Source of the DNA: CAZMVY01 sp964617875 | GTDB taxonomy: Bacteria; Planctomycetota; Phycisphaerae; UBA1845; PWPN01 | DNA: 23,913 bases | Direction: 5' to 3' | NCBI GenBank assembly: GCA_964617875.1 | Contig: CAZUAI010000086.1 | Location: 1 to 23,913, forward strand | Shown here: piece after piece, positions 15,365-21,461 of the stretch | Position numbering within the stretch: position 1 is the first letter of the stretch | How the letters are laid out: each line of letters starts with the position of its first letter | The notes under the pieces: generated by a model | Told to the model about the DNA's origin: nothing | Databases searched by the model: none | The model's input: only the letters and a program-made list of their open reading frames with translations | Position numbers and translations under genes: made by a program

Positions 15365-16471
15365 ATGAGCGAGCTGGATCACACGACGGAAACGGCGGTG
15401 CTGCGGTCCGCCGAGTTGACAGAGCACGTTCCTCGCGAGGTGCTGATCGTGCCGTGGGGCGAGGTGCAGAGCGCAAGAGGTTCCTTCGTGGTCGATGACG
15501 AGTCGGCCCGCCTGGCGATCGAGGCATTCGAGTCACAGAAGACCGACCTGCCGATCGACTACGAGCACCAGACGCTCGGCGGCGAGTACGCCTCGCCCTC
15601 CGGCCAGGCGCCCGCGGCCGGATGGATCAAGCGGCTGTGGCTGCGACGGTCCGACGGCAATGACGATGGCCGCGACACGGCGGGCGCCGCCGGCCTCTAC
15701 GCCGACGTGGACTGGACCGACGCGGCCCGTGCGCAGCTCGCCGCGCGTGAGTACCGCTACCTCTCGCCCGTGGCGATCGTCCGGAAGAGCGATCGCAAGC
15801 TGGTGGCGCTGCATTCGGCGGCGTTGACGAACAAGCCGGCGATCGTGGGAATGCGGGCGATTGTCAACCGGAGCGACGAAGAGAAGACGGATACCCTCAC
15901 CCCGTCCCTCTCCCTCGGAGGGAGAGGGGGATTGGATACCCTCACCCCGTTCCTCTCCCTCGAAGGGAGAGGGGGTTGCGCGGATATCGAGGTTCGAGAA
16001 CGTGATCCTGTGGAGGATTCGAGGATGGCGGAAGCATTGGAACGGTTGCGGGAGCAACTGGGGCTGGAGGCCGCCGGCGGGACGGAGGCGGTGCTGGTCG
16101 CCGCGTGTGAGCGGCTGGCCGCGCTGACCGAAGCCGCGCGGCGCAGCGAGGCCGAGGCGCGGGTCTTTGCCGCGATGAAGGCCGGGAAGCTCACCGAGGG
16201 CCAGCGGGAGTGGGCGCTTGCGCTCGCCATGCGCGACCCGGAGGCGTTCGAGGCGTGGGAGGACTCCGCGCCGCTCGTCGTTCGGGTCGGCCGGCTCACG
16301 AGCGACGGCGACCACGCGGCAGGCAGTGCCGAGGACGGCGAGGCGGTCATCGCTGCCAGGGCCAGGGCCGAGTTTCGGGCTCACCCGGAACTCGAGTTGC
16401 TCACAAGCGAAGAGGCGTATGTGGCTCTCGCGGCGCGAGAAGGAAGGACGGAGTGCCGGGGGCGAGTATGA
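15365..16471 (+). CDS. Phage prohead protease with fused scaffold (Mu gpI-like)
   Basis: Capsid maturation protease and scaffold, 368 aa, close to the Mu I product in length. ATG 15365 follows GGGGG at 15353-15357; the frame is open from GTG 15323. The N-terminal half is the protease (LIVPWGEV... then DLPIDYEHQTL with His68, a likely catalytic residue, and EYRYLSPVAIV). The C-terminal half is the helical scaffold (MAEALERLREQLGLE onward). The linker at about residues 177-205 is encoded by a pair of palindromic repeats. A separate scaffold polypeptide is probably made from an internal start at 16025. The stop overlaps an ATG (ATGA at 16468-16471), but that frame is only 29 codons long and looks unreal. 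Confidence 0.85.
   Translation: MSELDHTTETAVLRSAELTEHVPREVLIVPWGEVQSARGSFVVDDESARLAIEAFESQKTDLPIDYEHQTLGGEYASPSGQAPAAGWIKRLWLRRSDGNDDGRDTAGAAGLYADVDWTDAARAQLAAREYRYLSPVAIVRKSDRKLVALHSAALTNKPAIVGMRAIVNRSDEEKTDTLTPSLSLGGRGGLDTLTPFLSLEGRGGCADIEVRERDPVEDSRMAEALERLREQLGLEAAGGTEAVLVAACERLAALTEAARRSEAEARVFAAMKAGKLTEGQREWALALAMRDPEAFEAWEDSAPLVVRVGRLTSDGDHAAGSAEDGEAVIAARARAEFRAHPELELLTSEEAYVALAAREGRTECRGRV
15893..15975 (+). repeat. Paired palindromic repeat in the protease-scaffold linker
   Basis: Hairpins CCCTCTCCCT-CGG-AGGGAGAGGG (15906-15928) and a near-identical copy with one arm change (15951-15973) have a period of 45 bp, each after an ACCCTCACCCC box. They are read in the same phase as the terminase copy (LTPSLSL, LTPFLSL). 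The element ends about 37 bp before the internal ribosome-binding site. Confidence 0.85.
16012..16016 (+). promoter_or_regulatory. Internal ribosome-binding site for the scaffold
   Basis: GGAGG within the protease frame, exactly 8 nt before the in-frame ATG at 16025. It has the same sequence and spacing as the site that decides the terminase start. Confidence 0.6.
16025..16471 (+). CDS. Nested capsid scaffold protein (Mu gpZ-like)
   Basis: A 148-residue protein starting at ATG 16025 within, and in frame with, the protease gene. It begins MAEALERLREQLG and is charged and largely helical, as expected of a scaffold. In Mu the scaffold Z is produced from an internal start in gene I; here the GGAGG at 16012-16016 makes the same arrangement likely. 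The start lies directly at the end of the linker between protease and scaffold regions. It is inferred from sequence only. Confidence 0.6.
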   Translation: MAEALERLREQLGLEAAGGTEAVLVAACERLAALTEAARRSEAEARVFAAMKAGKLTEGQREWALALAMRDPEAFEAWEDSAPLVVRVGRLTSDGDHAAGSAEDGEAVIAARARAEFRAHPELELLTSEEAYVALAAREGRTECRGRV

Positions 16472-16604
16472 AACCGGGCCGATCCCCCTGCACACGCAGA
16501 CGAACATCGGGGTCAGCCGGATGGGCCTCGACATCGCGATCGAGGCCGTCGAGGTGAATGAGACGCATCGGTTGATCCGCGTACGATCGCAAGGATGCGT
16601 ATAA
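16461..16604 (+). other. Coding-like stretch without a start codon
   Basis: After the protease stop, another frame stays open to TAA 16602-16604 and has coding-like composition: 38 of 47 codons end in G or C. It reads GEYETGPIPLHTQTNIG, then SRMGLDIAIEAVEV. No start with a ribosome-binding site precedes it; ATG 16519 would give only 27 residues. A +1 shift at the G-run 16458-16462 would join it to the protease C-terminus. It could be a frameshifted tail, a gene remnant or chance. The rest of the 284-bp gap to the next gene holds a 96-bp repeat and an octamer repeat. Confidence 0.35.
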
Positions 16605-16605
16605 A

Positions 16606-16701
16606 GGTCGTCGCTCCCGCGGCCTGTCTCCTCGACAGCGGGGAAAGCGGGGTTTCGGAACCGCGGGCGGTGGCCTGGATCCCCGCTTTCGCGGGGATGA
16701 C
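16606..16701 (+). repeat. 96-bp REP-doublet element, copy 1 (degraded left arm)
   Basis: The right part is a perfect hairpin ATCCCCGC-TTTC-GCGGGGAT (16679-16698). The left part aligns without gaps to the copy at 23648-23743 (22 of the first 23 positions identical), but its own hairpin has lost pairing. Translated, the right arm gives WIPAFAGM, a peptide that recurs in spurious ORFs of many bacteria. Confidence 0.8.
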
Positions 16702-16705
16702 GGAG

Positions 16706-16745
16706 CAACCGGGTAACGGACTGACGGAACAACGGACCAACGAAA
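16706..16745 (+). repeat. Degenerate 8-nt tandem repeat upstream of the cement gene
   Basis: Five octamers in register: CAACCGGG, TAACGGAC, TGACGGAA, CAACGGAC and CAACGAAA. The last runs into the Shine-Dalgarno AAAGGGG (16743-16749) of the cement gene. Confidence 0.65.
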
Positions 16746-16755
16746 GGGGTTTCCT

Positions 16756-17589
16756 GTGGCCTTGACAGCCAATCGAGAACTGGATCGGTACGTGGATCAG
16801 GAGCTTCGGCGGTATGCCGTGGCGGCCGGGGCGCACGTGTACAAGGGCGGATTCGCCGGCCTCAACGCGAGCGGCTACGCGCGAGCGCTGACGGCCGGCG
16901 ATCGGTGCGTCGGCCTTGCCTATGAAGAGGCGGACAACACCGCCGGCACCGACGCCGCGAAGCACGTCCGCGTCTTCACGCAGGGCGACTTCGCCCACAC
17001 GCTCGCGGGGGCCGCCGTGACCGACATCGGCAGGCCCGTCTACGCCTCCGCCGACGACACGCTCACGTTTACGGCGGCGGGCAACAGCCTCGTCGGCTGG
17101 ATCGTCGATCGCACCGCCGCGAACACCGTGATCGTGCGCCTGGGCGTCGCGGCGTTCGCCGGGCCCGCGCCGCAGATCGTCGGCGCGGCGGCCGAGGTCG
17201 ATTGCGAGACCGGCCAGAGCCCGCAGGATCTCACGCTCATCCCCGCCGCCTGGAATACCGGCGGCCTGCTCATCGAAGAGTGCGTCGGAATCGTGACCGA
17301 GGCTTTCGCGGGCGCCACACAGGACCAGGGCGTCGTCACGCTCAAGGACAGCGACGGCACATCGCTGAACGTCACGCTCACGCCGAACGACGCCGGCGTC
17401 GGTGCCGTCAACGACCTCGTCGTGGCCGCCGGCACGAACAGGACCGCCGAGCGCGCCGCCACGGGCGACCCCGGCGCGATCGTCGCCGCGGGCAAGGGCG
17501 TCCGCGCCGTCGTGACGCAGGTCACAAGCGGCGCCGGCGCCGCCGGCAGACTGCGGGTGATCGTGAAGGCGGTCCGGCTGGCGGGATAA
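16756..17589 (+). CDS. Capsid cement/decoration-like protein (DUF2190-like)
   Basis: A 277-aa virion protein just before the major capsid gene. GTG 16756 is set by AAAGGGG, 6 nt upstream. Residues about 25-130 (VYKGGFAGLNASGYARAL, then VRVFTQGDFAHTLA and GRPVYASADDTLTF) have the short beta-strand pattern of DUF2190-type capsid cement proteins that stabilise the shell. Residues 135-277 form a second beta-rich domain (DLTLIPAAWNTGGLLIEE through VKAVRLAG) that I do not recognise and that is extra relative to a typical cement protein of about 110 residues. It may project from the capsid surface. The family call rests on pattern and position and is not certain. Confidence 0.65.
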   Translation: MALTANRELDRYVDQELRRYAVAAGAHVYKGGFAGLNASGYARALTAGDRCVGLAYEEADNTAGTDAAKHVRVFTQGDFAHTLAGAAVTDIGRPVYASADDTLTFTAAGNSLVGWIVDRTAANTVIVRLGVAAFAGPAPQIVGAAAEVDCETGQSPQDLTLIPAAWNTGGLLIEECVGIVTEAFAGATQDQGVVTLKDSDGTSLNVTLTPNDAGVGAVNDLVVAAGTNRTAERAATGDPGAIVAAGKGVRAVVTQVTSGAGAAGRLRVIVKAVRLAG

Positions 17590-17604
17590 GGGCACGGAGC
17601 GCCG

Positions 17605-17660
17605 GTCGCCGAACAACCGAGTTACCGAAGAACGGACGGAACAACCAACGAAACGACGAG
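17605..17660 (+). repeat. Degenerate 8-nt tandem repeat upstream of the major capsid gene
   Basis: Seven octamers in register, e.g. GTCGCCGA, ACAACCGA, GTTACCGA, AGAACGGA, CCAACGAA and ACGACGAG. They end 9 nt before the capsid ATG, and the last one supplies part of the GAGGAA ribosome-binding site. Confidence 0.65.
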
Positions 17661-17669
17661 GAACCATTC

Positions 17670-18584
17670 ATGGCCGTGATCAACACAGGACTGTTAACCA
17701 GGGGCTTGCGGAGCGAGTTTTTCCATCGGTTCGAGGCCACGCCGGTCTACTACCGCGACCTGAGCACGCGGATCGCGTCGAACTCCGACAGCGAGACCTA
17801 CCGGTGGCTCGGCACCGTGCCGCAGATGCGCGAATGGGGCACCGGGCGGCTCGCCCGCGGGCTGCGGACGGAGAGCTACTCCGTCGAGAACCTCAAGTAC
17901 GAGGCGACGATCGAGGTCGATCGCGATGAGATCGCCGACGACCAGACCGGGCAGATCCGGCTGCGCATCGGCGAACTGGCCCAGCGGGCCGCAACGCACA
18001 AGGACTACCTCCTCGCGCAGTTGCTGGCGAACGGCGAGTCCGCCGGCTTCCTCGGCTACGACGGCGTGCCCTTCTTCAGCGCGTCCCACGTGTCCGGCAC
18101 GTCCGGCACGCAGGACAACACGCTCAACCACGACGTCGTTACGCCGACGACCCCCACGATCGACGAGTTCAAGAGCGCCCTCAAGCTCGCCACCGCCCGG
18201 ATGCTCGCCTTCAAGGACGACCAGGGACAGCCCATGCCCATCGGCGCGACCGGCCTCGTGTGCGTCGTCCCGCCCGGGCTGTACTTCACCGCCCTCGAAA
18301 CCATCAATGCAACCGTGATCGGCGGCACGACCAACGTGCTCGAGGGCGTCGCGCGGGTCCTCTCGCTGCCGTGGCTGACGAACGGCACGAAGTGGTACCT
18401 GCTCAAGACGGACGGAATCGTGCGCCCGATCATCTTCCAGGACCGCGAGCCCGTCGAATTCGGCGCCCTCGCCGAGGCCGGCGAGGACGGCTTCAAGCGG
18501 GAGAAGTTCCTCTTCGGCGTGCGGGCGCGGTACCGGATGGCCTACGGCTATTGGCAGTACGCCTTGCGCGTGGCGTTCGTGTGA
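17670..18584 (+). CDS. Phage major capsid protein (Mu gpT-like)
   Basis: Main shell subunit, 304 aa, almost the same length as Mu gpT. ATG 17670 follows GAGGAA at 17658-17663 and begins MAVINTGLLTRGLRSEFF, typical of the Mu major head family. Further family features are YYRDLSTRIASNSDSETYRWLG, then PQMREWGTGRLARGL near residue 55, EIADDQTGQIRLRIGEL, the DGVPFFSASH segment, and GVRARYRMAYGYWQYA at the C-terminus. HK97-type fold by family. The gene is intact and is the surest phage call in the window. Confidence 0.92.
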   Translation: MAVINTGLLTRGLRSEFFHRFEATPVYYRDLSTRIASNSDSETYRWLGTVPQMREWGTGRLARGLRTESYSVENLKYEATIEVDRDEIADDQTGQIRLRIGELAQRAATHKDYLLAQLLANGESAGFLGYDGVPFFSASHVSGTSGTQDNTLNHDVVTPTTPTIDEFKSALKLATARMLAFKDDQGQPMPIGATGLVCVVPPGLYFTALETINATVIGGTTNVLEGVARVLSLPWLTNGTKWYLLKTDGIVRPIIFQDREPVEFGALAEAGEDGFKREKFLFGVRARYRMAYGYWQYALRVAFV

Positions 18585-18721
18585 GAGCCGGCGGCGGGGA
18601 AGGCGTCGGAAGCCTTCCGGGGCGAGCGCCGGCGGCGCGGGCGGACGACATGGCTCGCGCGGACGCCACGGCGCAAGGGGCAACGGCTCCTGACAACTTG
18701 TTGCGGATCGCGGGGAGTGGC

Positions 18722-19165
18722 ATGGCGTACGTGACGAACGCAGACATTGAGGAACGGCTCGGCACGACGGCCTGCGTGCAATTGACCGACGACGCCGGCA
18801 CCGGCAGCGCCGATCTCGACAGGGTCAACGAGGCGCGCCTCGCCGCCGAGGGCGAGGCCGACAGTTACCTCGCGCGCCGGATTGCCGTGCCTGTGGACCT
18901 CGCGCGCCGCCCCGAACTGGCGGCGGTGCTCCGGGGCGTCGTGCTCGACCTGGTGTCGTACCGCCTGCACGGCCGTCGTCCGCCGGTGCCTCCCGACGTG
19001 GCGCGCCGGCGCGACGAGGCCGTGCGATGGCTCGAGCGAGTGGCACGGGGCGATGTGCTCCTGCCGGCGATGGCCGAGCCGCCGCCGAACCCGGCCGCGG
19101 GCCTGGCGGGCGCCGCGGTCGGCGCCCCTCGCACCATGACGCGCGACACACTGAGGGATCTCTGA
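18722..19165 (+). CDS. Head-tail connector, DUF1320 (Mu gp36-like)
   Basis: A 147-aa neck protein, expected to sit between portal and tail. ATG 18722 (MAYVTNADIEERLG) follows GGGGAG. Family features are the N-terminal Y-x-T-x-x-D-I-E-x-R-L-G, an acidic DRVNEARLAAEGEADSYLARR helix, then AAVLRGVVLDLVSYRLHGRRPP and RRDEAVRWLERVARGDVLLP. The Pro/Ala-rich C-terminus is usual. The 137-bp gap before it shows no gene; an in-frame ATG at 18650 would add 24 residues but lacks a ribosome-binding site. Confidence 0.85.
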   Translation: MAYVTNADIEERLGTTACVQLTDDAGTGSADLDRVNEARLAAEGEADSYLARRIAVPVDLARRPELAAVLRGVVLDLVSYRLHGRRPPVPPDVARRRDEAVRWLERVARGDVLLPAMAEPPPNPAAGLAGAAVGAPRTMTRDTLRDL

Positions 19166-19192
19166 CAGGAACGGGCGCGGCCGGGCCCGCGG

Positions 19193-19232
19193 CACGGGCT
19201 TCCGGCCCGTGACCTGCCGGCAGGACGCCGGC
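19193..19232 (+). repeat. Two-hairpin spacer repeat, gp36-gp37 gap
   Basis: CACGGGC-TTCCG-GCCCGTG (19193-19211) is followed by GCCGGC-AGGAC-GCCGGC (19216-19232). The organisation matches 13909-13950, and the first hairpin shares GGCTTCCGGCCCGT with 9328-9341. Confidence 0.65.
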
Positions 19233-19280
19233 GCCACGATCGGTCGGGACAGGGCTCTACGGACTCGACAGGCGAGAACC

Positions 19281-20075
19281 TTGAGCGCATTCGGTGAACT
19301 CGAACAGGCTGTGGTGGCGGCGCTGACAAATCTGCGGGTCGGCAGCGCGCGACTGTTCGCCTCCGTGCAGGGGCGGGCGCCGGCGGACCGTCGGGACGCG
19401 CTCGACCTGCTCGAGCGTGCCCCGAAGCCCGCGGCGCTCGTGGTCGTCGGCGAACGCACCCGCCCGGACGCCGAAGGCCGCCGGCCGGGATGGCCCGTCG
19501 TCCGCGTGTTCGTCCTCTCCGAGAGCCTCCGCAGCCAGACCGAGGCACGCACCGCAACCGCGACGGCGGGCGGGATCCTCGCCCTCGTCGAACGCGTCGC
19601 CGGTGCCCTGCACCGCGCGGTCTTTCTCGCCGACCGCCGTCTGCGGCTCGTCCAGGACGCGGCCGTCGCCGGCGACGATCGCCGGATCCTCTGGGAGCAG
19701 GTCTACCACGTTCGGCGCGAGGTCGCGTGGCTGTCGCCGGCGTTCGACGGCGCGGCGTTGTGCGGGGCCGAGAGCGAGGTGTCCGTCGAGCTGCGGGCAT
19801 TCGGCGCGCCGAGCGCGTCGGCCCCGCGACGGCGCACGATCACGTGGCGCGGCACGTTGCGCGCGGACGACGACGATGCCATGAACGAAATCGAGCTGGC
19901 CATCGAATCCGTCGTGCGCGCCGGCGTGGCCGGGGTCATGACCGATCCCTGGGGCCGCGTCCATCCGGCCTGCGTCCCGCTGTCGTACGAGCACACGGCC
20001 CCGCGCGACCGCGACGACGTGACCGGCGAGGCCGTTCAGGACTTCGAGTTGCGCTTCGAGCAAATCGTGTCGTGA
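19281..20075 (+). CDS. Mu gp37-like (DUF1834) tail-completion protein with extra C-terminal domain
   Basis: I place the start at TTG 19281 (LSAFGELEQAVVAAL), because the open frame upstream (GTG 19209) covers a spacer repeat; this gives 264 aa. Residues 1-165 fit the gp37/DUF1834 pattern: an N-terminal helix, KPAALVVVGERT, then VVRVFVLSESLRSQTEARTA and ILWEQVYHVRREVAWLSPAF. Residues about 170-264 (RTITWRGTLRADDDDAMNEIE, then TDPWGRVHPACVPLSYEHT) look like a second beta-rich tail-assembly domain, so this may be a fusion. Role at the neck/tail interface is inferred from position after gp36. Confidence 0.65.
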   Translation: MSAFGELEQAVVAALTNLRVGSARLFASVQGRAPADRRDALDLLERAPKPAALVVVGERTRPDAEGRRPGWPVVRVFVLSESLRSQTEARTATATAGGILALVERVAGALHRAVFLADRRLRLVQDAAVAGDDRRILWEQVYHVRREVAWLSPAFDGAALCGAESEVSVELRAFGAPSASAPRRRTITWRGTLRADDDDAMNEIELAIESVVRAGVAGVMTDPWGRVHPACVPLSYEHTAPRDRDDVTGEAVQDFELRFEQIVS

Positions 20076-20088
20076 ACCGGAGGCGGAG

Positions 20089-20559
20089 ATGCAACGCGTG
20101 AAGATCATGGTCGTACGGCACGCGGACCTCGCGCCCGGCGACGCATTCGAGGTGTTCGGCGGCGGCAGCGGGCCGATCAACTACGAGCGACCGCTGACGC
20201 GCCGACCCGTCGCGCTCTGGCCGCGCGACGATGCGCTCGCCGGGCACGCAGCCGGACGCCATTTGACCGGACGCCACCTGGCCGCTCCGGCGCCCGATGT
20301 ACGCTTCGACGGCACGCACCTGCTCGACACGCATCTTCGCCCGGCGCGGGCCGTGTTGTTTGAGGCCGGACCGTACGCCACCGGGCGCTACCGACACGCG
20401 GTGCGCCTGAGAGACGCCGCGGGCAACCCGCGCGGGCAACCGCCCACGGAGATCGAGACCGTCATCAACACCGCCCCCGATCCGCCGGAAACCCTGGTGC
20501 CGGTGGCCTTCGATGCCGGCCGAATGGAGTTTCGAATCGTGCTGAGGGCTGAGGACTGA
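20089..20559 (+). CDS. Phage protein of unknown function
   Basis: A 156-aa frame starting at ATG 20089, 13 nt after the previous stop, with GGAGGCGGAG immediately upstream. The sequence is beta-rich with DDALAGHAAGRHLTGRHL and AVRLRDAAGNPRG, followed by NTAPDPPETL, which recalls the edge of an immunoglobulin-like or fibronectin-like strand pair. No firm family. Between gp37 and fibre-like genes it may be a tail or fibre-attachment protein. Its last codons (VLRAED) and stop fall inside a 7-nt tandem repeat that continues into the spacer. Confidence 0.6.
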   Translation: MQRVKIMVVRHADLAPGDAFEVFGGGSGPINYERPLTRRPVALWPRDDALAGHAAGRHLTGRHLAAPAPDVRFDGTHLLDTHLRPARAVLFEAGPYATGRYRHAVRLRDAAGNPRGQPPTEIETVINTAPDPPETLVPVAFDAGRMEFRIVLRAED

Positions 20560-20581
20560 GCGTTCAGAGTCAAGAGTGTGA
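20540..20581 (+). repeat. Degenerate 7-nt tandem repeat
   Basis: TGCTGAG, GGCTGAG, GACTGAG, CGTTCAG, AGTCAAG and AGTGTGA in register. It spans the 3' end of the preceding gene and supplies its stop codon. The following bases contain a GTTCAG/CTGAAC dyad. Confidence 0.5.
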
Positions 20582-20627
20582 GCGTGATGAGTTCAGCGCG
20601 GAACCCTGAACGCCTGACTGTGAACTC

Positions 20628-20646
20628 AACAACCGGGCAACCGATC
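20628..20646 (+). repeat. Short 8-nt repeat before the fibre-like gene
   Basis: AACAACCG and GGCAACCG followed by GATC and the ATG. This is a two-unit version of the octamer seen ahead of other phage genes. No Shine-Dalgarno is visible. Confidence 0.45.
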
Positions 20647-21459
20647 ATGAGCACATATCCAAGCGAACGATGGCCCAGTGACGCCCTTGTCGAGGCACTC
20701 GACGGCACGACGGACGCCGCGACGGGCCTGCCGTACATCGCCAAGGGCGTCGGGCCCACAAGCGTCCCGACCTATGAGGTCCAGTACAACCGCCGCGAGC
20801 AGCGGCTGCTGCGCGAGATCGCGCCGGTCAACGCCGGGCGTGTCGTCGACGAGGGCGGCCTGAAAATCGGCGTGTACCCCATCGACTGCACGATCGCCGG
20901 GCAGCGCCGCCGCTTCGCCGGCGCCACCGGCCGTGCCGTCACGGACAATGCGACGACGCATCTCTGGCTCGATGCGGACGGCACGCTGCAGAGCGGAACC
21001 GCGTTCCCGCCAGACGTCGCGGGCTACCTGCCGCTCGCGAAGGTGGTGGCCGCGAACGGCAACCTCACGATCACCGACGAAAGGCCGAAGGCGCTTTTTG
21101 CGGTTCACGGCCGCCGTGTTCTTCTCGCCAGAACACAGAGCGACACCGACTGCACGCCGTCCAGTGAGTCTCTCGTGCACAACGACGGCGCCGGTGCTGC
21201 GGTCACCCTGACACTCGGCGCCGTGGGCGAAGGTGCCGTGTTCACGTTCGTCGTCGCCGAAGATGCGCAGGAACTCCGCATCGACCCCGGCGACGCCCGC
21301 CGTTTCATCGACGCATCGGACGGCGGAGTCAGGTCGAACGGCGCCGCCGTCCGTGCGTCGGACGCCGGCGCCGCCATCACCGTGGCGGCGATCAGCATCG
21401 ACGGAAGCCTGTCCTTCGTCGTCATCAGCAAGATCGGTTCCTGGACATACGAGGCATAA
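20647..21459 (+). CDS. Fibre-like phage structural protein
   Basis: A 270-aa protein starting at ATG 20647 (MSTYPSERWP); the frame is open from 20578. The first part (RVVDEGGLKIGVYPIDCTI, GRAVTDNATTHLWLDADGTL, then YLPLAKV and ITDERP) matches a pattern I know from phage fibre and baseplate proteins: a 'W/Y-L-D-x-x-G-x-L ... PLA-V ... ITD-R' core. The last 90 residues (GAVFTFVVAEDAQELRIDPGD, then ISKIGSWTYEA) are beta-rich and resemble tips of head or tail fibres. Placed right before the beta-helix gene, it may anchor that protein. The exact position on the virion is unknown. Confidence 0.65.
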   Translation: MSTYPSERWPSDALVEALDGTTDAATGLPYIAKGVGPTSVPTYEVQYNRREQRLLREIAPVNAGRVVDEGGLKIGVYPIDCTIAGQRRRFAGATGRAVTDNATTHLWLDADGTLQSGTAFPPDVAGYLPLAKVVAANGNLTITDERPKALFAVHGRRVLLARTQSDTDCTPSSESLVHNDGAGAAVTLTLGAVGEGAVFTFVVAEDAQELRIDPGDARRFIDASDGGVRSNGAAVRASDAGAAITVAAISIDGSLSFVVISKIGSWTYEA

Positions 21460-21461
21460 TC

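Noticed and set aside
13292..15975. Possible CRISPR array from repeated palindromes
   Set aside because: There are only two units at each site, at a 45-bp period, inside coding frames, with no unique spacers of constant length and no cas genes.
16468..16557. A 29-codon ATG frame overlapping the protease stop (ATGA)
   Set aside because: Overlap is attractive, but the product is Arg/Ser-rich out-of-frame sequence. A different frame over the same bases has the coding-like composition.
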